A stretch of 64,000 nt of DNA from NCBI GenBank assembly GCA_028023455.1, contig JAQFVV010012394.1, positions 33,367,150 through 33,431,149 on the forward strand. Reading direction: 5' to 3'. The notes beneath the pieces were generated by a model, which worked only from the letters and a program-made list of their open reading frames with translations, made no database searches and had not been told where the DNA came from. The translations under genes and the position numbers were made by a program. Shown one piece after another: positions 1-13,190 of this stretch. The stretch comes from Epiperipatus broadwayi. Taxonomy: Eukaryota > Onychophora > Udeonychophora > Euonychophora > Peripatidae. Position 1 is the first letter of the stretch; each line of letters begins with the position of its first letter.

Positions 1-431
1 TTAGGTCTAGTTATGCCAGACATAGCTCAGGAGGCATGAGATTCTTGTGAACAAATGCACTGAATGATGAGTGATGCAATAACAAAAAAAAATAGAATTG
101 AACAACTGGATAACTAAAATTAATTTTAAGTAACAATAATTTTATTTAATAACAGGTTTAAATAAATGTCCATCAAGCAAAATATTTCATTGACAGTCCA
201 TTGTGTTCCTTCAGCCTACTTCCAATAACATTTTTATATGACTTAAAGAATGTAGTTTGTTGAGAGTATAATAAAGTTCTTCTTTCAATTGTTCTTTACA
301 GTTTACATCTTTAATCATTTATGATAATCCACAGAGAGAAGTGTGATATTTTAAGACAACAGAGAGAATAATGAAGACCACTGATAGCATTTAATTCCGA
401 GTTCCACTTAATTCCACATATAATTAATTCA
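1..431. other. AT-rich stretch with diverged satellite relatives
   Basis: No gene. Contains one diverged 47-bp unit near 171-205 and an older relative of the flanking duplication (205-415). Confidence 0.5.
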
Positions 432-845
432 ACAAACAGTTTATTTATAGTCCATTGTGTATCTGAATTTGCACAATTACAAATATTTCATTTACAGTCC
501 ATTGTGTAACTGAATTTGCACAATTATAAATATTTTATTTACAGTCCATTGTGTAGCTGAATTTGCACAATTATAATTATTTTATATACAGTCCATTGTG
601 TAGCTGAATCTGCACAATTATAAATATTTTATTTACACTCCATTGTGTAACTGAATCTGCACAATTACAAATATTTTATTTACAATTCCATGTGTAACTG
701 AATTTGCACAATTACAAATATTTTATTTACAGTTCATTGTGTAACTGAATTTGCACAATTACAAATATTTTAGTTACAGTCCATTGTGTAACTGAATCTT
801 GCCCAATTATAAATATTTTATTTACAGTCCATTGTGTAACTGAAT
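432..845. repeat. 47-bp tandem satellite, about nine units
   Basis: The word TCCATTGTGT (with variants) starts at 451, 498, 545, 592, 639, about 686, 733, 780 and 828: eight steps, seven of 47 and the last of 48. Unit: ATTTTATTTACAGTCCATTG / TGTAACTGAATTTGCACAAT / tacaaat. Within each unit ATTGTG and CACAAT are inverted copies around a 12-nt spacer. Diverged singles lie at about 171-205 and 947-975. Confidence 0.92.
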
Positions 846-1075
846 TTTGGTGTACATCCAATACTAGGACAATATGAATTAAAGAATGCAAGTTCTTTAA
901 CAATTTACATTTTACATCTAGTTCCGAGTTCCACTTAATTCACAAATAGTTTATTTACAGTCCATTGTGCATCTTGGTATGTATCCAATAATAGGGCAAT
1001 ATGAATTAAAGAATGCAAGTTCTTTAATAATTTACATTTTATGTCTAATTCAGAGTTCCAGTTAACTTTAAGTTA
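846..1075. repeat. Second-order duplication flanking the 47-bp satellite
   Basis: 'tacatccaatactaggacaa' and 'tgaattaaagaatgcaagttctttaa' at about 851-903 recur at about 977-1030 ('tgtatccaataatagggcaa'), each followed by 'aatttacatttta' and a 'gagttcca.tta' word. A faint earlier relative is at 205-415. Confidence 0.8.
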
Positions 1076-2060
1076 GTTAAAGCATAATATATATATATAT
1101 ATATTTATTCATGGTTATCCAAATCCAGGTTTGAATCCATGCTATATGCACATTTTTATTTTGATATTTTCTAATTTTATGTAAATTATAAATACTGTAA
1201 CGGTTTATACCTGGCGTAACATGTATATAGGTGGTATACGTTTATTACATATTTCAAATCTAAGTTTCTGCTCTTTTTATTTAAATGAAAATTATGATGC
1301 GAACACATATATATGTAGTTGGTTCTGCAATGTACTCTAATTACTCGCCCAGCATATTTATGGACATCAATTTGACTCCAAGCACCAATCTTACTTACGA
1401 GTAAGTAAGAATTATGCTGGGAGAGAACGAGTATCTATTTCTAGTGGATAGAGCTTATACCTCTGGCTAGCTCACTCAGGGGTAGTGGTCATTGACCGTG
1501 GGAAAGAGGTGGAGGGAACAGATCACCTGCGCATGGAGTGCATAAACGATTCGTTTTACTTTCTTACTTTTATTCTTAATGCTACTCTTTAATCGTACTA
1601 TGTAATCTATGCTTTTTTTTAAAGAAATTAACACTAAACACACACAATTATATTTAAAACACTACTTAATATTTATTAATACAAAAAAATAATAAAACCC
1701 AATAGAATCCCGTAATTGGATATTGGTTTGTGCCCGAATACTTAAATGACACGCATGTAAATACACACTCGCATAAGTTCATAAATGTAACAAACAAAAC
1801 ATATATATCATAGCATGAAAAATAACTGCAATCAGACATTATCCTGTCTATTTAGGCATATTGTCATATAGGGCATTATTTCAACTGTCTCTTTATTTAC
1901 TTTTAACCCTTTTACGCATTATTTTACTAAGATATTCTTATTCAAGAGGTTACTGTCATTTACAAAAATATTTGAGTTACCTACTTTATCACACCTGGGT
2001 GTAGATTAATGGTAATTTTCCACTGGCTTCATGCTGAGATGTTATGAGTAAATGATTTCT
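1076..2060. other. Intergenic or intronic, with tRNA-like words and a palindrome
   Basis: (AT)n at 1087-1104. CCAGGTTTGAATCCATGC at 1125-1142 resembles a Pol III B box. CTTACTTACGAGTAAGTAAG (1390-1409) is nearly palindromic and is itself flanked by CCCAGCAT (about 1347) and ATGCTGGG (about 1413). TGGCTAGCTCACTCAGGGGT at 1464-1483 resembles an A box. No complete tRNA or gene. Confidence 0.4.
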
Positions 2061-2496
2061 TTCTTTTGTGGGCTTCCATAAGGCAATCAATAGCATCCAG
2101 TGAATGCTGTTCTTTCCATAACTTTAGGAAGGGCTTCGCTCCTACATGGACAGTGACGATAGTATCTCCACAGGATGGATGGCATAGCCCGGTCCATTCT
2201 GTTCTTCTACCCCAGCCTGTTCATGATTTTAAGATATATAAACTTTTTTCTTTTACTAATTTTCCTTCGATCCTGCTCGTGGCAGTCACCGTTCTAGAAT
2301 CTTTCAAAGTTCAGCTTTCCAACTCCAATTAATCATGCTATTGTTCTCTTCTTTTTAATTAAACCACGTGGTTTGCAAATAGAAAATCTTTTCAATAACT
2401 TTTCTTTTCTTTGTTTTTGTCTATGTTTAGGAATTTCAATTTTACCTTGAGATCCACACTCGACCGTTCATTGTCTCTTATTTATAACATTTTCTT

Positions 2497-2757
2497 TTAT
2501 TAATTAAAATGGCTTTGTCTCGAGATAGCGATCTGCAACTTTTCGGGTCCTTTCTTTGCAATTAACTTATCTTTTAGAATTTGTAAAATCTTTCCTTAGT
2601 CGACCATCTTGGAATCAATTTCTTTTTAAATTAAAATAGCTTTATTCCTTGAGATAGCGATCTATAACTTTCTGAATTCTTTATTTCCAATTAACATATC
2701 TTTTAGAATTTGTAAAATCTTTCCTTTAGTCGTCCATCTTGGAATCAATTTCTTTTT
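2497..2757. repeat. About 128-bp tandem duplication, two copies
   Basis: 'gagatagcgatct', 'tcttttagaatttgtaaaat' and 'ccatcttggaatcaatttct' occur in order in 2497-2625 and again in 2626-2757. The preceding 2061-2496 is T/C-rich with no convincing gene. Confidence 0.85.
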
Positions 2758-2954
2758 ATGAAACTATTACATTTACTCACTCATGCAGCAATATAAACAT
2801 GCGTATAAACAAAATATAAGAGCACAAACCATATAATCCCCCGTCCCTCTTATGTTTCAATCTATTTTTATTTACTTACTTAAAATATATACACACACGC
2901 ATACAAAACAACAACGAGAAAAAAAAATAATTTAACTTAATATTACACTTGATT

Positions 2955-3020
2955 TGAGTATATATGTATGCTCGGTGGTATCGCCCTATGACTTAGAACA
3001 GGGTTTGAACTCAGCCCTGT
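2955..3020 (+). repeat. tRNA-derived SINE-like head
   Basis: GCTCGGTGGTATCGCC resembles an A box and GGGTTTGAACTCAGCCC a B box, at tRNA-like spacing. No cloverleaf closes well. Confidence 0.4.
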
Positions 3021-3194
3021 TATAATACATTATTATAATTTAATTAATTATAGCTATGTGTAATATTCTTATACAATCAATAAGCAGGTAAGCATTTGTA
3101 ATTTTATTTGGTTACTCTAATGACTATCATAAATATTGTTGGGTCTGCCACAGATGTATGTTTCCAGATGTAAGTTGACCAGTACCTTCATTGG

Positions 3195-3355
3195 TAATTT
3201 GTCAATAATAATGTATTTTCCTATAATTACTTTTATTCATAATTTTAGTTTCTTTTATAATTTATCAATAATAAATGTATTTTCATGTAGCTATATTTAT
3301 TTATAATAAACGTATTTTCATATAGCTACTTTTATTCATAATTTTAGTTTCTTTT
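3195..3355. repeat. Degenerate short tandem repeats
   Basis: 'acttttattcataattttagtttctttt' at 3230 and 3327 and 'aataaa.gtattttcatatagcta' words between form an imperfect tandem array. 3356-4240 holds nothing recognisable. Confidence 0.65.
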
Positions 3356-4287
3356 CTAAGAAAGACATTTTGTTTGTCTTTCATAAACACATATAAATAT
3401 TACATATTTTATAAAATTGTTACCTTCATTCTTTTTTTCTTGTTTATATCCAGTCTGTTCCAACAAAAAGAGGTCATTTTATTTAAGCTGAGTGGTGTTA
3501 TTCCCTTTCATGATGATCACCCAGGCAATTCTTGGAGAAACATGGCATTTGGATGAAGAGAAAAAGCAGTTACGGCCTAGCCTTCCATTGTTATTATTCC
3601 CTTATTAACGTTTTCTTTTACGATTATTAAGTGTCTATAAATATTATATTCCAAGGTTCCTTAAGATCAGCTGCCAATTAAACAGTCAAGCAGCACTTAG
3701 ATGAACATTTTAATCTATTAACTCTTCACTTTTCTTTTCAAAGTCCCTCTTAAAAATCTGCTTTAGAAATCTCTCTGAAAATTTTTTAAAAAAATCTGTC
3801 CTGAACTTGCAGCTCCACTATTTATATTCTGATCCTTGGATTGATTAAGCAGCCTTTCCCACTGTACCCTGATTTGCTATACTGCTCTCATTTAAGCCCG
3901 AGTGCTTTTTCTCTTCTTAAAGATTGGACAATCCTTTTTGCGGCAAAGATAAGAAATCATAAGAATTAAGCTATGTTTTCCAATTTGATAAGACTGCCTT
4001 GAGCAATTATTACACTTTATACGACAACATCGTTCCACAAATTAAAATGTAATATTTTCAATAAATGCCAGCTTTAATTTTATATCGTGATTTAAAATTA
4101 TAATATCAATAATGATTTATCTTTGTTATTTTTTTTTCTCAGTTATAGAAAATAATGATTTTCTTGTAAAGTCATAAACTAAACTTTTTGCTATATTTTT
4201 CTAGAAAAAATTTAAGATCGACTCTTTTTATACATTTGCCATTTTTTTAAGATGGGAGAGTAAATAGCTCATAGAATAAATACACAC

Positions 4288-5640
4288 GTGAAACAGCATT
4301 CTTGTTTCAATATAAATCTATTCCTTAAATCTTTAGAGATGAATCTTCCTGGATTGTACATTCCTGGTATCAATAAATCCATTCAGCACATATCCTACAT
4401 GGATGATGTGGCAGTGTTCTTACCATCTAGAAAGTTCATACCAAAACTAATTCAAATTATGGACAATTTCACCATAGAGTCAGGTCTTGCATTTAACCTT
4501 AGAAAATCTGCTGTATGGTGACTTAATCATCTGGAAAATCCATTTCATCCCTTTTCACAGCTATGCCACAAAAATTTTTGGGCTTGCCAATGAGTCTCTC
4601 TCATGCAGCAATGAGGAAATTAATACAAGACTCTATCATTAATTCTGCAAGAAAAATAATTGATTCACTTTCAAAAGTTTATACATCATTATTTGCAAAA
4701 GCAGCCCTTCTCAACATGTTACTGTTCCCCAGAATTGCTTACTGCATGCGTTCATTAAATTCTCATCAAAATTTATCCAGAATATAAACTCTCTTTGCTC
4801 TAGATTAATGTGGAAGGTAAAACTGTTGCTATTAGCTTAAGAAGAGTGCAGAGGCCAACAAGACTTAATGGCTTGTCACTGCATTTACTTCATGTTCTTT
4901 GTCTACAGAAATAAAATAACCTCATTACAAGACTTAATGGGATTTTTCCTGATGACTCACCTTTTCTATCTATTCATCCTACAGATACTCCACCTCCAAT
5001 TAATGATGGTTGGCTGACAAAAGTCTTAATTGACATTGCAAAAATTCTCACACCTTTAACTCAAATAAAACCAACGAAACTTCATTATTGGGATGCCTAT
5101 CTACTTTTGTTTTCAACAATTATCCCAAATCATAACATTCTCACCTGTATAAACTTTGCCATTGTAAAGAAATATAAAAAAAGTAATCTAGAGCCAAAAT
5201 ATTTGGACTTTCTTCTAAAGCTAAATCTCAATGCCCTTCCAACAAGCCACTTTCTTGTGATGTATAGAGGTTTTTCATCTTTAGACCCTGTTTGCTCACT
5301 CAGCCATAGGGAGGATGATACCATATTTCACATTTTCAATGATTGTTCCTCGCTTCAGGGCTGTAGAATATTGATTAATCAAATTTATACATCAAAACAT
5401 CCAATTATCAACACACTCATAGAAGGTTTTGCTTATGGGGATTTTTCAATTATAAGAAGTGCAACTTTCATCACTCTCTGTCTATGGTTTGTCAGATGCT
5501 TCCTAATCTTCAAGTCAGTTATACCTGATCCAACATTAATTTTTTTACAAAAATTAAAAGATATCAAAGAAAGAGATTTGAAATTAGCTCCTCACTTTAT
5601 AGTAAATTCCACATGGAATCTTATTAATATTGGACATTAA
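4288..5640 (+). pseudogene. L1/Tx1-like LINE remnant (RT palm to C-terminal zinc finger)
   Basis: Segments of one decayed ORF2. 4288-4521 has GLYIPGINKSIQHISYMDDV, with the active-site YMDD, then FNLRKSAVW. 4563-4787 has KFLGLPMSLSHAAMRKLIQ and LFAKAALLNMLLFPRIAYCM. 5107-5640 has LEPKYLDFLLKLNLNALPTS and a C-terminal finger CSLSHREDDTIFHIFNDC, in which the second Cys is replaced by Ser. The order (palm, thumb with 'LG.P', 'LEPK' block, CX2CX8HX4C finger) is shared with the copies at 30119 and 43240. No endonuclease remains; it is 5'-truncated. Clade assignment is by motif memory. Confidence 0.7.
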
Positions 5641-5739
5641 GTAATTTAATGGTTTATAAATGTATTGCCAAATTTAATGTTATTTTATAATTTTTTCTTT
5701 TATTGTAAACATAGTTGAGTAGACCTGTTTTTGATATAA

Positions 5740-6440
5740 AAAAACTACTTTTTGTTCAGTTTGACTATCTTGTCTGTGGTTGTCCTTCAGCTTTTTTACT
5801 CTCTCCACTATACTACCACCACCTTTGATCTGTAATGATTTAATTTGACTACTAGTTTCCCTATTCGCTCTTATGCAGATACCAGGCTTCTTTGAATTTG
5901 ATAACTTACCAACTCTATTGCCTCTTGTACCTAGCTTATTTTAACATCCATCACTTCTTAAACCTGGTTTATTTTAACATCTTGTTTCTTTTTGTTTTCT
6001 TTAACTTTATTTATAAGTTTCTCTCTAACTTGTTAGATTCAGTCAATCATTTGGTTAACTATTTATTTACTGTTCTCAGCCATTTCAGCTTCTATTTCTG
6101 TAAGAACATTTCTTCTCTTTTCTTTTGATTATCATATTTTTGTTGATTATATTCATTTATTTCTGAAAACAACTTCTGACATTGCTAACTGATTTCTTCT
6201 ATTTTTTAACAGCATTTCTTCTGCTTTCTTCCACAATCTTTTTTCTTCTTCTTCATCCTTTAGCAGCATCTGATTTTCTTTTACAACTGAACTGATAAGT
6301 TTATCTCCTCATTTCTTTTAGCTCCTTTTCTTATTGACTGATTTCTTTTTTGATTATGATTTCCCACTATTACTTGCCCTATTTTAACAGTTTGTTCTCC
6401 ATCCTGCATTTTGTCTTTTGCTTGTTTTATCATTTAATAT
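5740..6440 (-). pseudogene. Decayed Glu/Lys-rich coiled-coil coding remnant
   Basis: On the minus strand, broken frames read VKENQMLLKDEEEEKRLWKK, LTEIEAEMAENSK, REKLINKVKENKKKQDVKIN and VQEAIELVSYQIQRSLVSA, then ERIGKLVVKLNHYR. This is heptad-like, highly charged sequence such as occurs in retroelement gag or ORF1 coiled coils. No catalytic motif. The plus-strand frame at 5892-6128 is its shadow. Family not recognised. Confidence 0.35.
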
Positions 6441-6444
6441 AAAA

Positions 6445-8184
6445 AAATGAATTTTTTTTTTATAATTAATGTTATGAAGAAAAATATGCAAGTTTTTTCT
6501 TTTATATTTAATAATTGTTGGTCCAATCCCCCAAGCATACAATCACCCCACATATTTTCTTCCCACATCTAGCCTTAATTTGTGCAACACTATATTTTTC
6601 TCACAGGGTTTATTTTTCCATCATATTTACAACATGTTCTAGCATTGAACGAACTGCAATGACATACCAGAATGTAACATAGCTAAAATTGAGCAGAAGA
6701 AGGAATACTAAAGCTCAACACCTTGATCACAAAATGTACAATCCTTCAGCAACATATTGACATATAGTAACATATATATTATATTATGATCATGCCATCC
6801 TTGGTCATGAGTGCAACTGATGTATTAGCCCAATCATTAACTATGATGAGGATACTGAGAGGTATTATCAACCTACAGCCTTTTGCTGATAATATTAACT
6901 TCATACAGTAATATTTCCTAACTCATCATATGGATATAAACTCATAATACCCTAAGTGTACTAGAATATATGTTAGTTCTTTTGAGTCATATTATTAAAG
7001 AACAAAATAACACTACTAAAACCTAGGTTTAAACATACACCCTTTGAAGAAAATATGTTAGTTCTGGATGATAGATCTCAAAATTTTTGAAACTTAATGG
7101 TAATGTTGCACTACTTAATTACTTGCTGAAATGCACAAATAAAAAGTGAATAAAGGCAGAACAGTTACAATAATAGCAGTTTATTCCAGTAGCAACATGT
7201 AATTGGTATTAATATCCTCTCAAACCATTAGCATAACAACAATCACATGAAATTATATATATATATATAATGTGCACACGTCTAATTTTCAAGTAAATAC
7301 ATATACAACATATAGAAATAAATTTATATAGTTGATAATTAACAATTTAGAGAAAGAAAAAGAAAAATATTTATACACATTTGTAAATATAGTTAAAACT
7401 AAATAATTTATTTTACTTCATTTCCGTTCTTAGTTCTTTTGTATTTGAACGTTATCCTGCATCATAAAAACCCTAGTTATTTAAATAAAAAATAACTCTT
7501 TCATAGAGTTTTGACATATATTTTTCATTTATTCACAGTTTATAATGAGTTCTTCATTCGCTACTTATTTTGATGCAGAGTATATTCACAAGTTTATTCA
7601 TGTGATTTTTCTTTTAAAAGAAATATGAATTTTGCAAAGTTTAATAAAATAGTTTTGACATTTCTCCAATGATCAAACCATGGTTAGCTGATCATTCTTT
7701 ATCAATTGTTTTCTTTCCCTTGGTAAGTCATGTTTAACTATTTACATTTAACTATTTACATATCACAGAGCTAGAATGAGAGTAATTAAATTTCTTTTTT
7801 CATGCAAGGTTATTCAGCTAGACATTTCCTCTTATCCTTCTATGGAGCACTGTGCTGTTAAAGAATGAACCATTTAAGTTTATCAGTAAGCCATTTATTT
7901 AATATTTATTGCATATATATACAAAATCTTTACATACTTAATTTATATTATGCACTTTTTTACTTTTCAATTCCTAGTGCATATATCTATGATTCTGCTG
8001 GTTTTTACAATAAAAAAATTTGCAAGCCCATATTCATATTCTCTGCAAACTGTGAACTTACTGCCTATTACAGAACTTTTGTCAACCTTTTTATATGTTA
8101 TCAACTTAATTATTTTTATTTAATCTCTATAATGTGTTTATCAGCAAATAAGTTCATTAAAACAATTCTCTTTTATTTTTTCTC
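6445..8184. other. AT-rich stretch, no gene recognised
   Basis: Short (AT)n at 7255-7270. The open frame at 7865-8221 reads as hydrophobic and aromatic noise from AT-rich DNA. Confidence 0.5.
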
Positions 8185-8187
8185 ATG

Positions 8188-8290
8188 TGTCATCGCATCA
8201 GACAGGAAGCGAACCCGCTAACCCGGTGTCAACAGCTTGTAAAGCAGCTGTCGCTGACCTCTCGACCACCAACTAGTATCAAAGTCTGTA
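8188..8290 (-). repeat. tRNA-derived SINE-like head
   Basis: Minus strand: AGTTGGTGGTCGAGAGGTCA, then an ACAGCTGCTTTACAAGCTGT stem-loop like an anticodon arm, then GGGTTCGCTTCC as a B box. Related to 13928-14045. 8291-9190 shows nothing recognisable. Confidence 0.6.
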
Positions 8291-9194
8291 TTTTGGTTAG
8301 TGTTAGTACATAAAAAAATATGACGATTCATTATGACAGTAAATATATAAAGAGAAAATTATTTTTAAACTTCTATCATAGAGCCAATAAATGTAATGAA
8401 ATTATTTTCTCTTTTGCTCCCCCTTTTCAAAATTAATATTTACAATCAGTTAACAAAATCATTTTGTTTTGTTTAGTATAGAAATATTTGTTTGAGAAAA
8501 AATGTAAACAAACCTACACATACAGTACTGGAATAAACCATGTGTCTACTGAGGATGTCAAAATAAAGGAGAAATATACATTCTTGATATACAACTTTTG
8601 CTATTAATTAACATAACACTTTGTTTACTAAGGATTTTAACAATTAACATGCTGTTGATTATTAGCTTTTATATTTGATATTCACATTTAATATAAATTG
8701 TGGTATCTTTAATTTAATCTTACCATTTTTTTTATATGTAATAAATACTTCTATTTTACACCACGTATTTCAAACACTTGGTCGAAAATATCTGAAGAAG
8801 ATAAATGATTCCCTAAGATAAAAGTACATTTCTTAAGCTAAAAATATAACTTAGCGTTTATTTATCTTTTTTAGATGGCTTTGATCATATATTTCAAGTG
8901 TGTGAGGTAAATAGAAATATCAAATAAATCTAAAAGTTTTCGTGCTTATTACCAATGTTTAATTTCATATATTATATGGTCTATAGTTGAGTGTATAAAA
9001 AACGTTTTGGATAGGAGATATTGTTTATAGCGATGCATTAAAATATCTTAAAAATACTTTATTAAATTTTAACTAGTTACTATTATCATTATTTCTTTCA
9101 TCTTTTTATTATTATTTATCCATTAGAAGCCCAATGCATTTTCTTAATATTTTTATTATTATTATATTGATTGTTACATTTTTTATTTACCATT

Positions 9195-9790
9195 GTCAAA
9201 CTCACTCCATTCACAACTTTAACACTATCCACCTCAGATAAATACAATAATGATTATTACTAATCATTTTCTAAACTAGAGATTATCTCTAGCACAGATA
9301 TAAACTTTAAACCCCAATTAAAGATTAATATATCTGATTTTTTAATTTTAAACATACATACATATAGTTATTCACCTTTCTCTTTCCCATGTATAATATC
9401 TTTGTAGATATATTAAACAACCTCCATACTTCCCCAATTCTTTTTAAATTCATATAAAGATACAATAAAAGACAAATGACTCCCAAGATGCATTTTGTGC
9501 TGGACCAGCATTCATCAGTTGGCCCAGGTCACTATTTCCCATATATATATATATTATACGAAAAGTATTTGTCTATAGTAAATTGTTACATCTCACTCCA
9601 TTCACATCTTTGATGCCATCCACTCAGATAAATACAATAATGATTATTACTAATCATTTACTAAACTAGAGATTATCTCTAGCACAGATATAAACTTTAA
9701 ACCTCAGTTAAAGATTAATATATCTGATTTTTTAATTTTAAACATACAGACATATGGAGTTATTCACCTTTCTCTTTTCCATGCGTAAAA
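9195..9790 (-). repeat. Family E repeat, two direct copies about 390 bp apart
   Basis: 'gataaatacaataatgatta', 'gagattatctctagcacaga' and 'gattaatatatctgatttt' occur at about 9235-9345 and again at about 9628-9737. Between them 'ttttgtgctggaccagcatt' is the reverse complement of a family E word at 11090 and 20645, so these copies are inverted relative to those. Confidence 0.75.
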
Positions 9791-10824
9791 TCTATAAATT
9801 ACAAACTTTTCTCAAATGCTAAGCTTTACTTTTATATAATATAAGGATAAAATCTGCTCTGATATCGCAAATATTAAAATTTAAATAAGAAAAATACCCA
9901 CAGATGGCACTACTATTTATCTCTTTTTTGTAATACAAAAAAGTATTTTCATTAAAAAATATTTGCAGTTTAATCAATTTCAGAGTAATATTTTTTATCA
10001 AATGATTTTAATTTTTATGAGTACGTTATATACATTTAATTTACAAGTATATACTTTCAAAAATGTTTTTTCTCAATTATTCTTTCATGAATATCCGAAT
10101 GATTATTAATTATTAATGATTCTTTAAAGTCCGAAATGACTACATTTTTTAAAAATCTTAGATATTAAAAAGTCATCATCATCAAAAAAAATAACGGAGC
10201 ATCATATTCCTTATGTGGTCATATTTGTGGTTGACCGATTGATTTGTATAGCTATTGCAAAACTCATTTCTACGGCAGTTTGTATCTCTTTCACACACTC
10301 ACATTACTTGTTTCTTTTCTTTTTTTACTTAGAATGTCCCTACTCTTTTACTCGTTTCTTTTTATTATTATTGAATATAGTCTAAATTTTACTAAAGATT
10401 TACTGCATCTATTGCGGTTTTCTTTTTTAAATATCAATTTACTTTTACGATTTTTACTTTAAAACACTCTAATCTTTAGACCAATGTTTTCAACCGTTTT
10501 GCTATCAGTGGCACCCCAAAATTGGTAATTCTTTCTTGGGCAATTCATATTCTTACATACTTAATACAAGTATATTTTAACGTTTTGTATAATTATAAAT
10601 ATTTTATAATAAATATTAATTAGTTCAAATAAAATTTATTTAAAGGATATTTCAGTCCGATGTGACAAACTGTTTTTGTTTTTAAAAAAAGATAAAATAC
10701 GTATTAAGACCTACTTTCATTTCTTCCACAACTGGATTTGCTTTTCCTCCTATTTTATTTTTATTAGCTGTTAATGAGAAGACCGTAATTAGCATAAATA
10801 AGTAGTAGAAAATCGCAACAATAT

Positions 10825-11390
10825 TCAAGGTATTAAAAGCAGATAAAAATTAGTCCCTACCTTGCGTGAAAGTGGTGTAAAGAAAATTATATAACAGAAA
10901 TATTATTCATTAAATGGATATTTTCTGGTCTAATGAATGATTAATAACAATTTTTAATAGACTCCCATCAAGTATTTGTGTCACAATTGTGAGGGTAGTA
11001 CGTTTGACATTTATCAATTAAACAGTAGTAATTGATTATATATACTGAACTATGATAAAAATATGTGTAAAAGATTGTGCTCTGGGATAACTGATGAATG
11101 CTGATTCAGCACAAAATGGGAATATTGGGATCAAACATCTTTTTTACATGATATCTGTCATGTGTTTATGATTACACCCCTCCACAAAGTATTAAAACCA
11201 GATAGAAATCAGTTCTACCTTTCACAGAGTGCTGTAGTGAAAATCATTCTACAACAATATTATTTATTACCTGGATGACCTTTTGTTTAATGAATAATTA
11301 ATAAAACTATTAATATACTTTCATCAAGCATTTTATGTTCAAGTTGTAAGGACAATTAGTTGAGACATCAATTAAATTATAGTAATAAGC
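10825..11390 (+). repeat. Family E repeat, two tandem units
   Basis: Units at about 10825-11065 and 11066-11390 share 'attaaaa.cagata.aaat.agt', 'tctaatgaatgattaata', 'cccatcaagtatttgtgtca' and 'agtttgacatttat'-type words; 'actgatgaatgctgattcag' links them. 9791-10824 is AT-rich without a gene. Confidence 0.7.
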
Positions 11391-11469
11391 TATCTAAATA
11401 TGACTATAGCTTTCTTTATACTATGAGGTGAATATTTACCTTTTATATCAATCCAGAATGTACTAATTT

Positions 11470-11570
11470 CAATTTCTTTTTGTTTTAATTTTAAATTCCC
11501 ATCATAAGTATTGTACTGATGTTCAGCACTATGTTTTGTGACACCCTATACCTTTCAGAAATCTTATTAG
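11470..11570. repeat. Dispersed repeat, paired with 13265-13375
   Basis: 'tttgttttaattttaaattc', 'catcataa', 'ttcagcactatgttttgtga' here; 'tttgttttaattttaaattt', 'catcataa', 'catcattatattttgtgacc' at 13278. Confidence 0.55.
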
Positions 11571-11574
11571 AAAG

Positions 11575-11870
11575 CACTGCTTTACATATTATTCAATATT
11601 AAAGAATCTAAGGGTACAGATTTGATTTCCACATTGAACCATCATTGGTCAGACCAGCAACACCTGAAGAAGAGGGAAGAATAATGCCTCTAAAAACATT
11701 GTGCATATACTCACCTGTGGGGTATTACTAACATTTGAATATATTTGGAATATTTAAGTAAGGTTACATTTTTCTAAAGACATTAAATACTTATATTAGA
11801 TTATGGAAATAATCCAATATATAGATAAAACTACAATATCATCATCACAAATCTTCAGAAAAAGATTAAA
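11575..11870 (+). repeat. SINE-like repeat, copy 1
   Basis: 'aatctaagggtacagatttg', 'gaccagcaacacctgaagaa' and 'atggaaataatccaatatat' correspond in order to 36340-36620. 11871-12639 has no gene. Confidence 0.6.
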
Positions 11871-12639
11871 ATACATCCACATATATAGGTAGAAAACAGT
11901 TATGAACAAGTGTGTGTTATATATCCATATATGTGAAATACATACACATTTACAGTTATAAAAAGCAGATTAATAAATTTAAGTAAAAAGTAAAATTAAA
12001 ACTGATTGAAGCAGTAGATAAAAGAATTAGTTTTACTAAAAGATTAATTATAAACCTAGGAAATAACATTAATTAAATTCTTAAAGAGCAAAAAAGAAAA
12101 CAGAATTCCATCAGATAATCTTATTAATGACCAAAAGATTTTACTAGTAACAAGCTGCATCTACAGATAAATAATAATAGACAATATCAGCAGGATCTAA
12201 GTGATTCAACCAATTAGAACAGGAATTGTAATAGTTATAAGTGAACAACTGGTCAAAAAGAAGCAGCCAAGGGACTCACCCCTGGAAGTTACATGCATTC
12301 AGATTTCTTGCAACAACATAGTGCTGGACATCATTGTGTGTTGGCCTAGTTAGCTAATATTGTGGAGAGCTTGCCTCCAAACATGCCTAGGCATTGACCA
12401 GGTCACACTGGCTTTTATTATGATTTATACTACCTTTGAGTATTAAGTATTTATAATGCATATATTAAATCATAATCCCAAATTGCTGCAATAATATTTT
12501 TACTAGATGAAGTAGAAGCCTTTGTCTGTTTAGTAGTATAGGGTTTTCACTCTGTATGCATAACTATATTAAAACAGCAAGAATTATTTTTTTAAATAAG
12601 AAATTATTACTTTTTTTTTCATTATCATCAATTCAATTA

Positions 12640-13190
12640 TACTGATCCAATGTAGAATGGAAATCAAGTCTAATCCATTTCTCTGACTCTTAGATTCTTC
12701 ACACCAACAAACTGCAGGATTTTATTCACCCATCTCACATGTGGTCTCTTTCTGGGTCTTTTTACAATCTCTTGAAATCCAGTTTAATATTTCAACTGTC
12801 CATCTATTATCATCTCTTTCAGTAATATGTCCAGCCCAACTCCAATTCAGCCTCTTAATCCTTTCAATGATGTTAATGATACCTATTAGTTTTCTCATCC
12901 AAGTATTTTGTTTTCAAAGCATTCTTATTACTCCCAAAAACACATCTTTTATGCTTTACAAGTGGTCTGATGTGGGTGTATTGCTCTCCCATTAAATGTA
13001 CAAGTCTAAGTTCCACAAATAAGAACTAATTAAACACTTCTATTAAAATCAAACACATCGACACATTTCCTCTTAATATTAAGTTACTTCTACAAAAAGC
13101 ACTTCATCTAAGTTAATTCTATGATTAATTTCATCTTTTGTGTTTAAAGCTGTATTAATAGTAGGAGCAAGATAGTTGTTGTTGTTATCT
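12640..13190 (-). mobile_element. RTE 3' fragment
   Basis: 'cccatctcacatgtggtctc', 'tctttctgggtctttttaca' and 'ttctatgattaatttcatct' match the thumb and 3' region of the 25395-28230 element, in the same (minus) orientation. It is decayed, with no usable frame. Confidence 0.65.

Noticed and set aside
432-845. CRISPR-like array
   Set aside because: The units are contiguous 47-bp tandem repeats without unique spacers, in animal DNA.
2066-2332. 88-codon plus-strand frame with mixed composition
   Set aside because: No recognisable family, no splice context, and its downstream neighbour is a tandem repeat; not strong enough to call.
7865-8221. 118-codon plus-strand frame
   Set aside because: Hydrophobic and aromatic composition expected from AT-rich DNA; its end overlaps a tRNA-derived repeat.
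8188-8290. Genuine tRNA gene
   Set aside because: Box-like words are present but the acceptor stem does not close and the anticodon loop has the wrong size; a SINE head fits better.
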